Assembly (NCBI GenBank): GCA_007130155.1
Contig: SLTB01000154.1
Coordinates: 1 to 44,532 of the forward strand
Direction: 5' to 3'
DNA: 44,532 nt
Origin: Pseudomonadales bacterium
Lineage (GTDB): Bacteria; Pseudomonadota; Gammaproteobacteria; Pseudomonadales; Azotimanducaceae
Below are positions 17,924-26,460 of this stretch, in pieces (within the stretch, counting starts at the first letter, position 1; every line of letters begins with the position of its first letter). The notes below the pieces were generated by a model. The model was not told the origin of the DNA, did not search any database, and worked only from the letters and a program-made list of their open reading frames with translations. The translations under genes were made by a program, and so were the position numbers.

Positions 17924-18877
17924 TCAGCGCTGCTCGATAGCGTCCGGATCGATGCCTACGGGACCGCTGTAGGCGCGTTCGCCAGCTTCGATGCGCAGTG
18001 CGAGTCGGTTGGCTGGGGGCGGCAATGGGCAGGTGGTGTGGGGATTGAAGGCGCAGGGCGGGTTGTAGGCCTGATTGAAATCGAGGCGGACGCGACCGTC
18101 CTCGGGCGGATCGAAGTAGAGAAAGCGGCCGAGGCCGTAGGTCTCGCGACCGGAGGTCCCGTCGGAGAAGATGAACCAGAGGCGACTTTCGGGGCTGGAC
18201 TGAACGGCTTCCAGGCGGTGGGTCTCGTTGTTGCGGGTGAGGGTCACCGCACCTGGATTCGGCTGTTCGCCGACGCTGCCGGTGACGTCGGCGATACGCA
18301 GGGTGGTGCCGGATGCGTGGGCATGGAATTCGGCATCGATGGCCCACAATGGATCTACCGGGTACCACGAAAGCCCGACGAAATCGCGGCGGCTCGGCGC
18401 CTCGGGGTCCCGGACCCGAAGATGGGGCCGGCCGTCGCGGTCGATGGCGTGAAAGGCGATGCCGGCCACCTCGATGCGATTCGAATCCTCGCCGCTTCGC
18501 CAGCCGAGGTCCGCTTCCGAAACGGCCTCCCCCGCCATGCTTGCGGCAATATTCTCTGCGGCCTGAAATCGAATCCGGTCACCGTCGAAGGTCAGCGTCC
18601 CCCAGATTTCCGGGCCGCGTGGCATCACCAGATCGACCTCGGATGAGCTTCCGATGCGTGTTGCGCCCTCGGCCAGTGCGTGCAGGCCGATCAGACTCAG
18701 CCAACCATGAGGCCCGGTCAGCCGGGCCTCACGTTCGCTGCGCCAGGTTTCGGTGCTGGCCACGTATTCGGGATCCGTATCCGTTTCGGAGACGCCGCTG
18801 CAAGCGCTCACGGTAAGCATCACGGTGGCGCTCAGCAGGGCCTGTGATCTCGATGGACGCCGGTTTGGTTGACGCAT
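17924..18877 (-). CDS. DUF1684 family lipoprotein
   Basis: VSACSG lipobox, TWRSEREARLTGPHGWLSLIGLHAL, YNPPCAFNPHTTCPLPP. Confidence 0.85.
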   Translation of the reverse strand: MRQPNRRPSRSQALLSATVMLTVSACSGVSETDTDPEYVASTETWRSEREARLTGPHGWLSLIGLHALAEGATRIGSSSEVDLVMPRGPEIWGTLTFDGDRIRFQAAENIAASMAGEAVSEADLGWRSGEDSNRIEVAGIAFHAIDRDGRPHLRVRDPEAPSRRDFVGLSWYPVDPLWAIDAEFHAHASGTTLRIADVTGSVGEQPNPGAVTLTRNNETHRLEAVQSSPESRLWFIFSDGTSGRETYGLGRFLYFDPPEDGRVRLDFNQAYNPPCAFNPHTTCPLPPPANRLALRIEAGERAYSGPVGIDPDAIEQR

Positions 18878-18953
18878 GGGCGATGGCAGCCGCTTCCTCC
18901 TGGTCAGTGAGTATCGCTGCCGAAGTGGGCCCTGACCAGTGGAGGCGAAGGCC

Positions 18954-20234
18954 TCAAGTCTGGGCCAGACTCGCGAAATCCCGAAAGAAGTTCGGATAGG
19001 TCTTGTTGACGCAGCGCGGGTCCTCGATGGTCACCGGCACGCCGCCGAGGGCGACGAGGGCAAAGCACATGGCCATCCGGTGATCGTCATAGGTATGGAT
19101 GCTGGCCGAGCGGACCTGCCTGGGTGGGGAGATGCCGAGGCCGTCGGCGTACTCGGTCACGGTGGCGCCCACTTTGCGCAGTTCCCGGGCCATGGCCTCG
19201 ATGCGGTCGGTCTCTTTGACACGCCAGTTCGCCACGTTGCGGATGCGGGTCGGTCCGGTGGCGAACAGTGCTGTCGTGGCGATGGTCATGGCGGCGTCGG
19301 GGATGTGGTTGAGATCGAGATCGACCCCGCGCAGTTCGCCCCGCTGCACCTCGATGAAGTCAGGGCCGCGGGCGACCTCTGCACCCATGGCTTCGAGCAC
19401 GTCTGCGAAGGCGACGTCGCCCTGCATGCTCTCGGTGCCGACGCCGAGGACCCGGACCGGCCCGCCGGCAATGGCAGCGGCCGCCAGAAAGTACGATGCC
19501 GACGAAGCATCGCCCTCGACGGCGATGGTGCCCGGGCTGCGGTAGCTTCCCTGCGGAATATCGAGACGCCTCGGTTCGGGCCAAGCGACTTCGATGCCGA
19601 AGCGGGCCATGCAGCGGCGGGTGATCTCGATGTAGGGATCGGAGACCAGTTCGCCGCGACGCAGCAGAGTGACCGGAGCCCGGGCCAGCGGTGCGGCCAT
19701 CATCAAGGCAGAAACGAACTGACTGGAGAGGCTGCCGTCGATGGTGACGGTGCCGCCATCGAGGCCGGTGCCGGTGATGGCCAGCGGTGGATAGCCGTCC
19801 TGCTGCAGATGATGGATGTCTGCGCCCAGGGAACGCAGCGCCTCTACGAGCGGACCGATCGGGCGCTCGTGCATGCGCGGGTCACCCTGGATCCGAAAAT
19901 GCCCTCGCCCCAGGGTCAGGGCTGCGGTCAATGGTCTGACCGCCGTGCCGGCATTGCCGAGTTCCAGGGTCAGTACGTCATCGCCAGTGACGCTGAGGGA
20001 ACCACCGGCGCCTTGGACCTTGACGGCGTCGCCATCGCGCAGCAGGCCGACGCCGAGTGCTTCGAGCGCTTCGAGCATGCGACGGACGTCGTCACTGTCG
20101 AGCAGGTGCTCGACCCGGGTCTCGCCCTCGGCCAGGGCCGCCAGCAGCAACAGACGGTTGGACAGGCTTTTCGAGCCCGGAATGCGCACGGTGCCCTGCA
20201 CACTGGCGACGGGCTGCAGCAGCAGGCGATCCAT
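18954..20234 (-). CDS. aroA: 3-phosphoshikimate 1-carboxyvinyltransferase (EPSP synthase)
   Basis: [70 protein letters not shown]. Confidence 0.96.
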   Translation of the reverse strand: MDRLLLQPVASVQGTVRIPGSKSLSNRLLLLAALAEGETRVEHLLDSDDVRRMLEALEALGVGLLRDGDAVKVQGAGGSLSVTGDDVLTLELGNAGTAVRPLTAALTLGRGHFRIQGDPRMHERPIGPLVEALRSLGADIHHLQQDGYPPLAITGTGLDGGTVTIDGSLSSQFVSALMMAAPLARAPVTLLRRGELVSDPYIEITRRCMARFGIEVAWPEPRRLDIPQGSYRSPGTIAVEGDASSASYFLAAAAIAGGPVRVLGVGTESMQGDVAFADVLEAMGAEVARGPDFIEVQRGELRGVDLDLNHIPDAAMTIATTALFATGPTRIRNVANWRVKETDRIEAMARELRKVGATVTEYADGLGISPPRQVRSASIHTYDDHRMAMCFALVALGGVPVTIEDPRCVNKTYPNFFRDFASLAQT

Positions 20235-20333
20235 GAACTCTCCGGGACACAGGGGTGGGGCGCAGATTCGACCACAGGGCGCAGGGAGCGGCAACCGGTC
20301 TGGCCTGCTGACCCCTCCGTTCCTGCGGGCTTC

Positions 20334-20380
20334 TGTGGGAGCGCGCCTTGCGCGCGAACGCCCGCGCGGCGGGCTCCCAC
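20334..20380. repeat. REP-like palindrome (CTGTGGGAGCGCGCC...GGGCTCCCAC)
   Basis: ctgtgggagcgcgccttgcgcgcgaacgcccgcgcggcgggctcccac; near match to 11911-11962. Confidence 0.75.
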
Positions 20381-20449
20381 GGGGGCGACTCGAAATCGTG
20401 GCGCGTTGCGCTGTCGTGCAGGCAATACGTAGGCCGACGGAACGCGCGT

Positions 20450-20492
20450 TTGTAGGCCCGACCGTTGTACGGTTGGTCCGCGTACGGACACA
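20450..20492. repeat. Dispersed repeat family A copy (GTAGGCCCGACCGTTGTACGGTTGGTCCGCGTACGGACACA)
   Basis: Shares CGGTTGGTCCGCRTACGG with 14281-14305; also internally palindromic. Confidence 0.6.
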
Positions 20493-20550
20493 GAATGTGG
20501 ATAAACCGCAAGCGGTCGGTCCTAAAGACTTTCGGTTCCCGCGGGATTCT

Positions 20551-20596
20551 CTGTGGCAGCGCGCCTTGCGCGCGATCGCCCCCGCAGCGGGCTAAA
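20551..20596. repeat. Degenerate REP-like element
   Basis: ctgtggcagcgcgccttgcgcgcgatcgcccccgcagcgggcta; same layout as 20334-20380. Confidence 0.6.
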
Positions 20597-21149
20597 CCGG
20601 CCGCAAGCTGTCCAAAAACGGCGCCAGCGCCGGGGCCACCACCCGCCAGTCCCGGGTGCCGGGCCGCTCCACGATCACTTCGCCGGAGTGATTGTCCAGG
20701 CTGAGGATATACTCCGAGTCGGCCTCGGTGGTGGCGAAAAACAGGGTCATGGGCAGGCGCCGGCGAAGCCCGAAGAAACGCCGCTGCTGCAGCAGGTGGC
20801 CGAGCAGGTTTTCGTTCAGCCGATCAGCGTCCCGCGGGTTCCACACGCCGGTCAGGCTCAGCCGGCCCTGGGGCGCTTCGACTTCGAGGTGGTGGCGCCA
20901 GTAGCGACCGTAGAAAGCCTGCAGGTCTTCGTGAACCGGCTCCTCGATGGCGTGTTCGAGGCCGGCCAAAATCTCGAAGTCGTCATGGATCACCGGTTCC
21001 CAGCGGATGCGGCCTTCGGCGTCCGGCGCGCCTCGCTCGCAGGCGGAAGGCCAGTCAGGGTCGTGCTCGGCCCACAGGCCGCCCGGGCGCGCCAGGCAGC
21101 GCTCTATCAGGGCGTCCAGCGCCCGCACGACGGGATGTCCAGAACCCAT
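20592..21149 (-). CDS. syd: SecY-interacting protein Syd
   Basis: PMTLFFATTEADSEYILSLDNHSGEVIVERPGT and N-terminal KVRALDALIERC-like region; about 185 aa. Confidence 0.8.
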   Translation of the reverse strand: MGSGHPVVRALDALIERCLARPGGLWAEHDPDWPSACERGAPDAEGRIRWEPVIHDDFEILAGLEHAIEEPVHEDLQAFYGRYWRHHLEVEAPQGRLSLTGVWNPRDADRLNENLLGHLLQQRRFFGLRRRLPMTLFFATTEADSEYILSLDNHSGEVIVERPGTRDWRVVAPALAPFLDSLRPV

Positions 21150-21637
21150 CAGGCCGGCTCCTCGTAGCTGATGGTCAGTATGGTCCAATCGCTGCCGCCC
21201 TCGGCGTCGGGAACCTCGATCACATCCCCCACACGACGGCCGATCAGGGCGCGGGACGTGGGGGCATCGATGCTGATCCAGCCGCGTTTCGGGTCGATCT
21301 CGTCGTGCCCGACGATGCGCCAGAGCACCTCGCGATCATCCGGCCCGGCCAGCCGGATCCAGGCGCCGAAAAACACCTTCTCCCGCTGCTCGGGCAGGCG
21401 ATCGACCACCTTCATGTCCTCCAGCCGGCGGGACAGATAGCGCAGCCGCCGGTCGATCTCCCTGAGCTGCTTCTTGCCGTAGATGTATTCGGCGTTCTCG
21501 GAACGGTCACCAAGTGCCGCCGCCTCGGCCACCCGGCGGGTCACCTCCGGGCGCTTCACCTTCCAAAGCTCCTTGAGCTCCGCCTCCAGTGCATCGGCAC
21601 CGGCGCGGGTGATGTAGGCCGACGACCGCTCGCTCAT
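21149..21637 (-). CDS. greB: Transcription elongation factor GreB
   Basis: ITRAGADALEAELKELWKVKRPEVTRRVAEAAALGDRSENAEYIYGKKQLREIDRRLRYLSRRLE; DEIDPKRGWISIDAPTSRALIGRRVGD. Confidence 0.95.
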   Translation of the reverse strand: MSERSSAYITRAGADALEAELKELWKVKRPEVTRRVAEAAALGDRSENAEYIYGKKQLREIDRRLRYLSRRLEDMKVVDRLPEQREKVFFGAWIRLAGPDDREVLWRIVGHDEIDPKRGWISIDAPTSRALIGRRVGDVIEVPDAEGGSDWTILTISYEEPA

Positions 21638-22437
21638 GGCCGGTGGTCCGTCATCCGGGTCACCGCCCAGTCCACCAGGGGGCGCTGGCGGAACAGTCGT
21701 GACTCGGCGTTGCCCACCTGACCGATGGCGACCCCGGGCTGCGACTGCTCGAAGGTCTGGCCGATCTCGGCGAAATCATCGTCGTTGACCTTCAGTTCCT
21801 CGAAGTGCTGCCAGCGCCGTTCACCGTCCACCAGCATGGGGGCACCCTCCTCATGCCAAGTCTTGCCCGTCCAGTCGCTGCGGTACTCGGCCAGATGCAG
21901 CGAGGTGTTGTTGGCGTGACCGACGCCCAGCAGCAGCACGTGGCCGTCGAGGGCGTAGAGGCGGCCGATGGGGGAAGTTTCGCCCAAAGCATCGCCCAGC
22001 CGGTGATGGTCCAGCAGTGCCCCGGTGGCGGGGCCGACGGCGGCGAAGGAGGTCTGCGGATGGCGGCTGCGCGCAACACCGGGCCAGCGCCGGAAAGCTT
22101 CGGCCAGGGCGCCCATGGACCAGGTGGCGGAACGCGCGGCATCCCAGGCTGGCATGGCGGCGCGGACGGCATCGAAGCTCTCCGGGGGCACCGGTGGATT
22201 GCGCCAGCGGGAGGGTTCGCTCCACTCCGAACTGTGGGTGGGCATCATCAGGGTGCCGGGCGGCCCCAGGGTTTCCAGCAGGGCCTCGATCATGGTCTGG
22301 ATGCCACCGATGATCCATCCCACCCGGGACAGGCTGGCATGCACCAGCACCGTCATGCCAGTCTCGACTCCGAGCCGGCGCAGGTCTGCCACCAGCCGGG
22401 CGTAGAGGATGGGATGGACGGGTTCCGATCGGGTCAT
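21634..22437 (-). CDS. AAC(3)-family N-acetyltransferase
   Basis: VLVHASLSRVGWIIGGIQTMIEALLETLGPPGTLMMPTHSSEWSEPS, RSRHPQTSFAAVGP, LLLGVGHANNTSLHLAEY. Confidence 0.88.
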   Translation of the reverse strand: MTRSEPVHPILYARLVADLRRLGVETGMTVLVHASLSRVGWIIGGIQTMIEALLETLGPPGTLMMPTHSSEWSEPSRWRNPPVPPESFDAVRAAMPAWDAARSATWSMGALAEAFRRWPGVARSRHPQTSFAAVGPATGALLDHHRLGDALGETSPIGRLYALDGHVLLLGVGHANNTSLHLAEYRSDWTGKTWHEEGAPMLVDGERRWQHFEELKVNDDDFAEIGQTFEQSQPGVAIGQVGNAESRLFRQRPLVDWAVTRMTDHRP

Positions 22438-23498
22438 GCGGCCAGCAGGCGTCGCAGGTTGCTGGCCAGGGGCGCACGGGCAATACCGTGCTCTGTGATG
22501 ATGCCGGTCACAAGTTCCGCCGGGGTCACGTCGAAGGCCGGATTGCGCACCTTCACCCCCTCCGGCGCGATGGGTATGCCGGCGATGTGGGTCACTTCCC
22601 GCTCATCCCGCTCTTCGATCTCCACCTCGGACCCAGTGGCCGTGGCGGCGTCGAAGGTGGATGACGGACAGGCCACATAGAAGGGAATGCCGAAGTGGCG
22701 GGCGAGAATGGCGACGCCCAGGGTGCCGATCTTGTTCACCACGTCACCGTTGGCGGTGACCCGGTCCGTACCCACGATCACCAGGTCGATAGCGCCCTCG
22801 GCCATCAGGCTGGCGGCCATGTTGTCGCAGATCAGGGTCACATCCAATCCGGCCTGATCCAGTTCCCATGCCGTCAGGCGTGCACCCTGCAGCACCGGCC
22901 GCGTCTCGTCGGCAAAGATGCGCACCGGCAGCCCCTGTTCCCCGGCGGCGTAGAGCGGGGCCAGCGCCGTGCCGCGCTCGGAAACGGCCAGCGAACCGGC
23001 ATTGCAATGGGTGAGCACGCCGCAGCCCGGCGTCAGCAGTTCCAGGCCGTGGCGGCCGATGGCCCGGCAGATGACGCGGTCCTCGTCCTCGATGCTCTGG
23101 GCTTCCCGGCGCAACGTCGCAATGACGGCCCCGCAATCGCCCCCGGTGGCCTTCAGGCGGGCCAGCATGCGGTCCACCGCCCAGGCCAGATTGACGGCAG
23201 TAGGGCGTGCCGAACGCAGGCGAGCAGCCCAGCCGCTGATGTGCTCTCGCAGGTGTGCCGGATCGACTGCTTCCGCGTGCTCAGCTTCCACCACCAGCCC
23301 CCAGGCGGCCGCAATGCCAATGGCCGGCGCGCCGCGCACCCGCAGCTCCCGGATGGCCCGCTCTACCGGCTCGGCACCCTGGCAGTCCTCCATGACCACT
23401 TCCGCCGGCAGACGGCGCTGGTCCAGGATGTGGAGAACACCGTTCTGATAGCGAACGGCGCGGGGCAGGTCATCAATGGCGATGGGGTGGGCGGGCAT
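22434..23498 (-). CDS. mtnA: S-methyl-5-thioribose-1-phosphate isomerase
   Basis: RVRGAPAIGIAAAWGL, LTHCNAGSLA, ADETRPVLQGARLTAWEL, VGTDRVTANGDVVNKIGT. Confidence 0.95.
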   Translation of the reverse strand: MPAHPIAIDDLPRAVRYQNGVLHILDQRRLPAEVVMEDCQGAEPVERAIRELRVRGAPAIGIAAAWGLVVEAEHAEAVDPAHLREHISGWAARLRSARPTAVNLAWAVDRMLARLKATGGDCGAVIATLRREAQSIEDEDRVICRAIGRHGLELLTPGCGVLTHCNAGSLAVSERGTALAPLYAAGEQGLPVRIFADETRPVLQGARLTAWELDQAGLDVTLICDNMAASLMAEGAIDLVIVGTDRVTANGDVVNKIGTLGVAILARHFGIPFYVACPSSTFDAATATGSEVEIEERDEREVTHIAGIPIAPEGVKVRNPAFDVTPAELVTGIITEHGIARAPLASNLRRLLAA

Positions 23499-24153
23499 GG
23501 AACTGTCCTGTTTGGGGTGATCCGGGCTGGGGTGTTTGAGCGCGCAGGCCGCGGGCGCAGTCGAGCGCATGGGCGAACAGGGACAGCGTGGCCGAACCGT
23601 CGCCAGCGTAGGCTAGCACGCCGTCAGTATGGCCACCCATGACGATCAGCCCTGAGCCCGCCTCGGCCAGGGCGGTCACGGCTTCGGCCATGGCCAGGGT
23701 GCCATTGGCCGCGGCCGGGTCCGTGACCGGCCAGCCCAGGGCTTCGGCGGCGCTCCAGACCGACGGTGCATGACCATGCAGCACCCAGGTGGGTCTGCCC
23801 GGGCGGGCGCCATGAATGGCGGCATGGGACAGGGCCTCGGACGATGGTGGGTGGGTGCCTCGGGCCGTCACCGAGTTTTCGGCCAAGCTCCAGCCGTCGA
23901 TTCGGACGACGTCGTCGCTGGACAGCCGGCCGAGATCAGCGGTCTGGGTCGCCGTGATCCAGAAACCCTGGCCATCACCGCTGCCATAGCTCAGGTTGCC
24001 GAAGGCCAGGCCATCGTAGCGGGCCGCATCCCGGCCCATGACGCCGAGTTTTTGGGCGGCAGCCAGCACTGGAGCCAGCATGGCGGCAGCCGCCGCAGCA
24101 TCCGGCGCAGCAGACGCCAGGGTATAGCGGAACTGGATGACGGCTTCGGTCAC
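23473..24153 (-). CDS. Class II aldolase/adducin-like protein
   Basis: FGNLSYGSG, HPPSSEALSHAAIHGARPGRPTWVLHGHAPSVW, VMGGHTDGVLAYA; overlaps the mtnA start by 26 bp. Confidence 0.7.
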   Translation of the reverse strand: MTEAVIQFRYTLASAAPDAAAAAAMLAPVLAAAQKLGVMGRDAARYDGLAFGNLSYGSGDGQGFWITATQTADLGRLSSDDVVRIDGWSLAENSVTARGTHPPSSEALSHAAIHGARPGRPTWVLHGHAPSVWSAAEALGWPVTDPAAANGTLAMAEAVTALAEAGSGLIVMGGHTDGVLAYAGDGSATLSLFAHALDCARGLRAQTPQPGSPQTGQFHARPPHRH

Positions 24154-24256
24154 GGTGGAGTCTCCAGGTCATGCGTATGCTCGCGCAAGGATAGCTGGAT
24201 GCAGACCCGCTGGTCTCTGGTGGAACCAAGGGTGCCCCTCGCACTTGGAGGGGGTC

Positions 24257-24343
24257 CTGTAGGCCCGACTGCTTGCAGTCGGCAAGCTTGCGGCGTGCCG
24301 CATGCGGAACACCCGGATGCGGACCAAGCACGCGCGCCTACAG
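24257..24343. repeat. Complex palindromic repeat bounded by CTGTAGGC / GCCTACAG, containing an inverted family A copy
   Basis: Perfect 8-bp ends (24257-24264, 24336-24343); inner hairpin GACTGC-TT-GCAGTC; reverse complement reads ggtccgcatccgggtgttccgcatgcgg. Confidence 0.7.
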
Positions 24344-24359
24344 AGGCGGACTGCGTTCC

Positions 24360-24398
24360 TCACGCGATAGCGCCAAAACCATCGGTGGGCCGCTATAG
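24360..24398. repeat. Dispersed repeat family B copy
   Basis: tcacgcgatagcgccaaaaccatcggtgggccgctatag; 29/39 identity to 14462-14500. Confidence 0.55.
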
Positions 24399-24432
24399 TT
24401 GCCGCTTTGCCGGCCACCGGAGCCCTTGCCAA

Positions 24433-25260
24433 GTGCTGCACTTCGAACGCCTGACCACCCACATCGGTGCCGTCGTCACCGGCGTGGATCTCACCGGGCC
24501 GCTGTCGACCCAGGAAGTCGCCGAATTCGAGCAGGCTCTGGCCCGCCACGGCGTCCTCTTCTTCCGGGATCAGGCCCTCACGCCCGCCCAGCAGCGGGAC
24601 TTCGCTGCCGCCTTCGGTCCGCTCCACGGGCACCCGGCCTATGCCACCGTGGAGGGCGTCCCCGAGGTCACCATCCTCGAGAGCACGGCTGAAAAGCCCA
24701 CCCTGATCGAGCAATGGCACAGCGACATGACCTTCCGGCCCGAGCCGCCGCTGGGGACCATGCTGCTGGCCCGGATCATTCCCGAGACCGGCGGCGATAC
24801 TCAGTGGGCCAGCATGACCGCCGCCTTCGAGGGCCTGTCCGACGCCATGCAATCCATGCTGTCTTCGCTGACCGCCGTTCATGACTTCAGCCACGGCTTT
24901 AAGGAGAGTCTGGCCGCGCCGGGCGGGCGGGAACGGCTGGCTGATGCGCTGGCGGCCAATCCTCCGGCGCGCCACCCTGTGGTGATCCGGCATCCTGTCA
25001 GCGGTGCGCGGGCGCTGTTCGTCAACAGCCTGTTCACCACCCATATCGAGGGCATGAGGCCCCGCGAGAGCCAGGCCCTGTTGAACTTCCTGTTCAGTCA
25101 CGTTGTCGAACCTGAGTTCATCTGCCGTTTTCGCTGGAGCCCGGGCGCGATCGCGTTCTGGGATAACCGCCACACCCAGCACAAGCCGGTCAATGACTAT
25201 TTCCCAGCCCACCGCCTGATGCACCGGATCACCATTCAGGGTAGCCGGCCCCAAGCCTGA
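24433..25260 (+). CDS. TauD/TfdA family Fe(II)/2-oxoglutarate dioxygenase
   Basis: GAVVTGVDLTGPLS, EQWHSDMTF (HxD), FVNSLFTTHIEGM, WDNRHTQHKPVNDY; GTG start at 24433. Confidence 0.92.
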   Translation: MLHFERLTTHIGAVVTGVDLTGPLSTQEVAEFEQALARHGVLFFRDQALTPAQQRDFAAAFGPLHGHPAYATVEGVPEVTILESTAEKPTLIEQWHSDMTFRPEPPLGTMLLARIIPETGGDTQWASMTAAFEGLSDAMQSMLSSLTAVHDFSHGFKESLAAPGGRERLADALAANPPARHPVVIRHPVSGARALFVNSLFTTHIEGMRPRESQALLNFLFSHVVEPEFICRFRWSPGAIAFWDNRHTQHKPVNDYFPAHRLMHRITIQGSRPQA

Positions 25261-25447
25261 TCGGCGAGGCCTGCCTGGGCTCCTCCGAATGGGAGTCATC
25301 GCCAGTTCATCCCGCAGGAGGATGATGGCACGCTCATAGTGCCCTCGGAGGAACCATGGGGTATTCTCCGGACTGGGATGGGCCAGTCCGTCGTGGTCGC
25401 CTTAGTTTTTGGCGCCGCTGTCCTTTATCGTTTTCGAGGAGTTACGA

Positions 25448-26407
25448 GTGAGCAGTTCGATCCTCAGCCGTCCGCTGAAGACCGTCGTGCACTGGTTTGA
25501 CGTCTACCATGACGCGCCAGGCCCGGAAGAAGATGGTGACCAGAGCATCAATTTCCTGCGTTGCCTGCCGTTCATTTTGCTGCACGTCGCCTGCTTGGCT
25601 GCAATTTTCACCGGGGTGAGCCTGTTTGCTGTGGCCGTGCTCGTCATCATGTACGCCATCCGCGTGCTCGGCATTACCGTCGGTTACCATCGCTACTTCG
25701 CCCACCGCGCGTTCCGTTGCGGTCGCGGCATGCAGTTCGTGCTGGCAGTGATGGGTGCGATGGCCGTGCAGCGTGGCCCGCTGTGGTGGGCCGCCCACCA
25801 TCGGCATCATCACAAGTATTCGGACACCGAAGAGGATCACCATTCGCCGGTTACCCGCAGCTTCCTTTGGAGCCACATGGGCTGGTTCCTCTGCCGTGGC
25901 AACTTCCGCACCCGTACCGAACTGATCGGCGATTTCGCCAAGTATCCCGAGATCCGCTTCCTCGACCGTTTCGACATCGTCGTGCCGGTGGTCTCATTCA
26001 CCCTGCTGTGGGTCCTCGGCGTCGTCGTCGGAACCGTCTGGCCGCAAACCGGTACCAGTGGCTGGCAGGTGCTGGTCTGGGGTGGCGTGATCAGCACGGT
26101 GCTTTCCTACCACGCCACGTTCACCATCAATTCGCTGGTGCACGTGTTCGGCAAGAAGCGCTACACCACGGGCGACGAGAGCCGCAACAACCTGTGGCTG
26201 TCGCCGGTCACCTTCGGCGAGTCCTGGCACAACAACCATCACCACTTCCCCGCCTCGGCCCATCTGGGCTTCTACTGGTGGGAACTGGACATCGGTTGGT
26301 ACTTCCTGAAAGCCCTGGAAAAGTTCGGCTTGGTCTGGGACCTCAAACGGGTGCCCTACCACGTCCGCGAGGGCATGCCCTCGCCGCGGCGGGCCCAGGC
26401 TGCCTGA
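25448..26407 (+). CDS. Fatty acyl-CoA desaturase (delta-9 type)
   Basis: Three His boxes: HRYFAHR, HHRHHHKYSD, HNNHHHF; GTG start at 25448 assumed. Confidence 0.93.
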   Translation: MSSSILSRPLKTVVHWFDVYHDAPGPEEDGDQSINFLRCLPFILLHVACLAAIFTGVSLFAVAVLVIMYAIRVLGITVGYHRYFAHRAFRCGRGMQFVLAVMGAMAVQRGPLWWAAHHRHHHKYSDTEEDHHSPVTRSFLWSHMGWFLCRGNFRTRTELIGDFAKYPEIRFLDRFDIVVPVVSFTLLWVLGVVVGTVWPQTGTSGWQVLVWGGVISTVLSYHATFTINSLVHVFGKKRYTTGDESRNNLWLSPVTFGESWHNNHHHFPASAHLGFYWWELDIGWYFLKALEKFGLVWDLKRVPYHVREGMPSPRRAQAA

Positions 26408-26460
26408 GTCGCTATCGGTCCACGCCCTTATCTTGGCTCGGGTAGCCGCGAGGCCTGTCC

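Noticed and set aside
16941-18368. Extended 475-aa form of the Nei ORF
   Set aside because: N-terminal 197 residues are Arg/Ser/Pro-rich noncoding-like sequence overlapping the DUF1684 gene; Nei must start with (V)PEGPE at 17774 for its catalytic N-terminal Pro.
18939-20432. 497-aa plus-strand ORF across aroA
   Set aside because: Antisense to an unambiguous EPSP synthase; no family motifs.
22695-23642. 315-aa plus-strand ORF opposite mtnA
   Set aside because: Shadow ORF; minus strand has all MtnA motifs.
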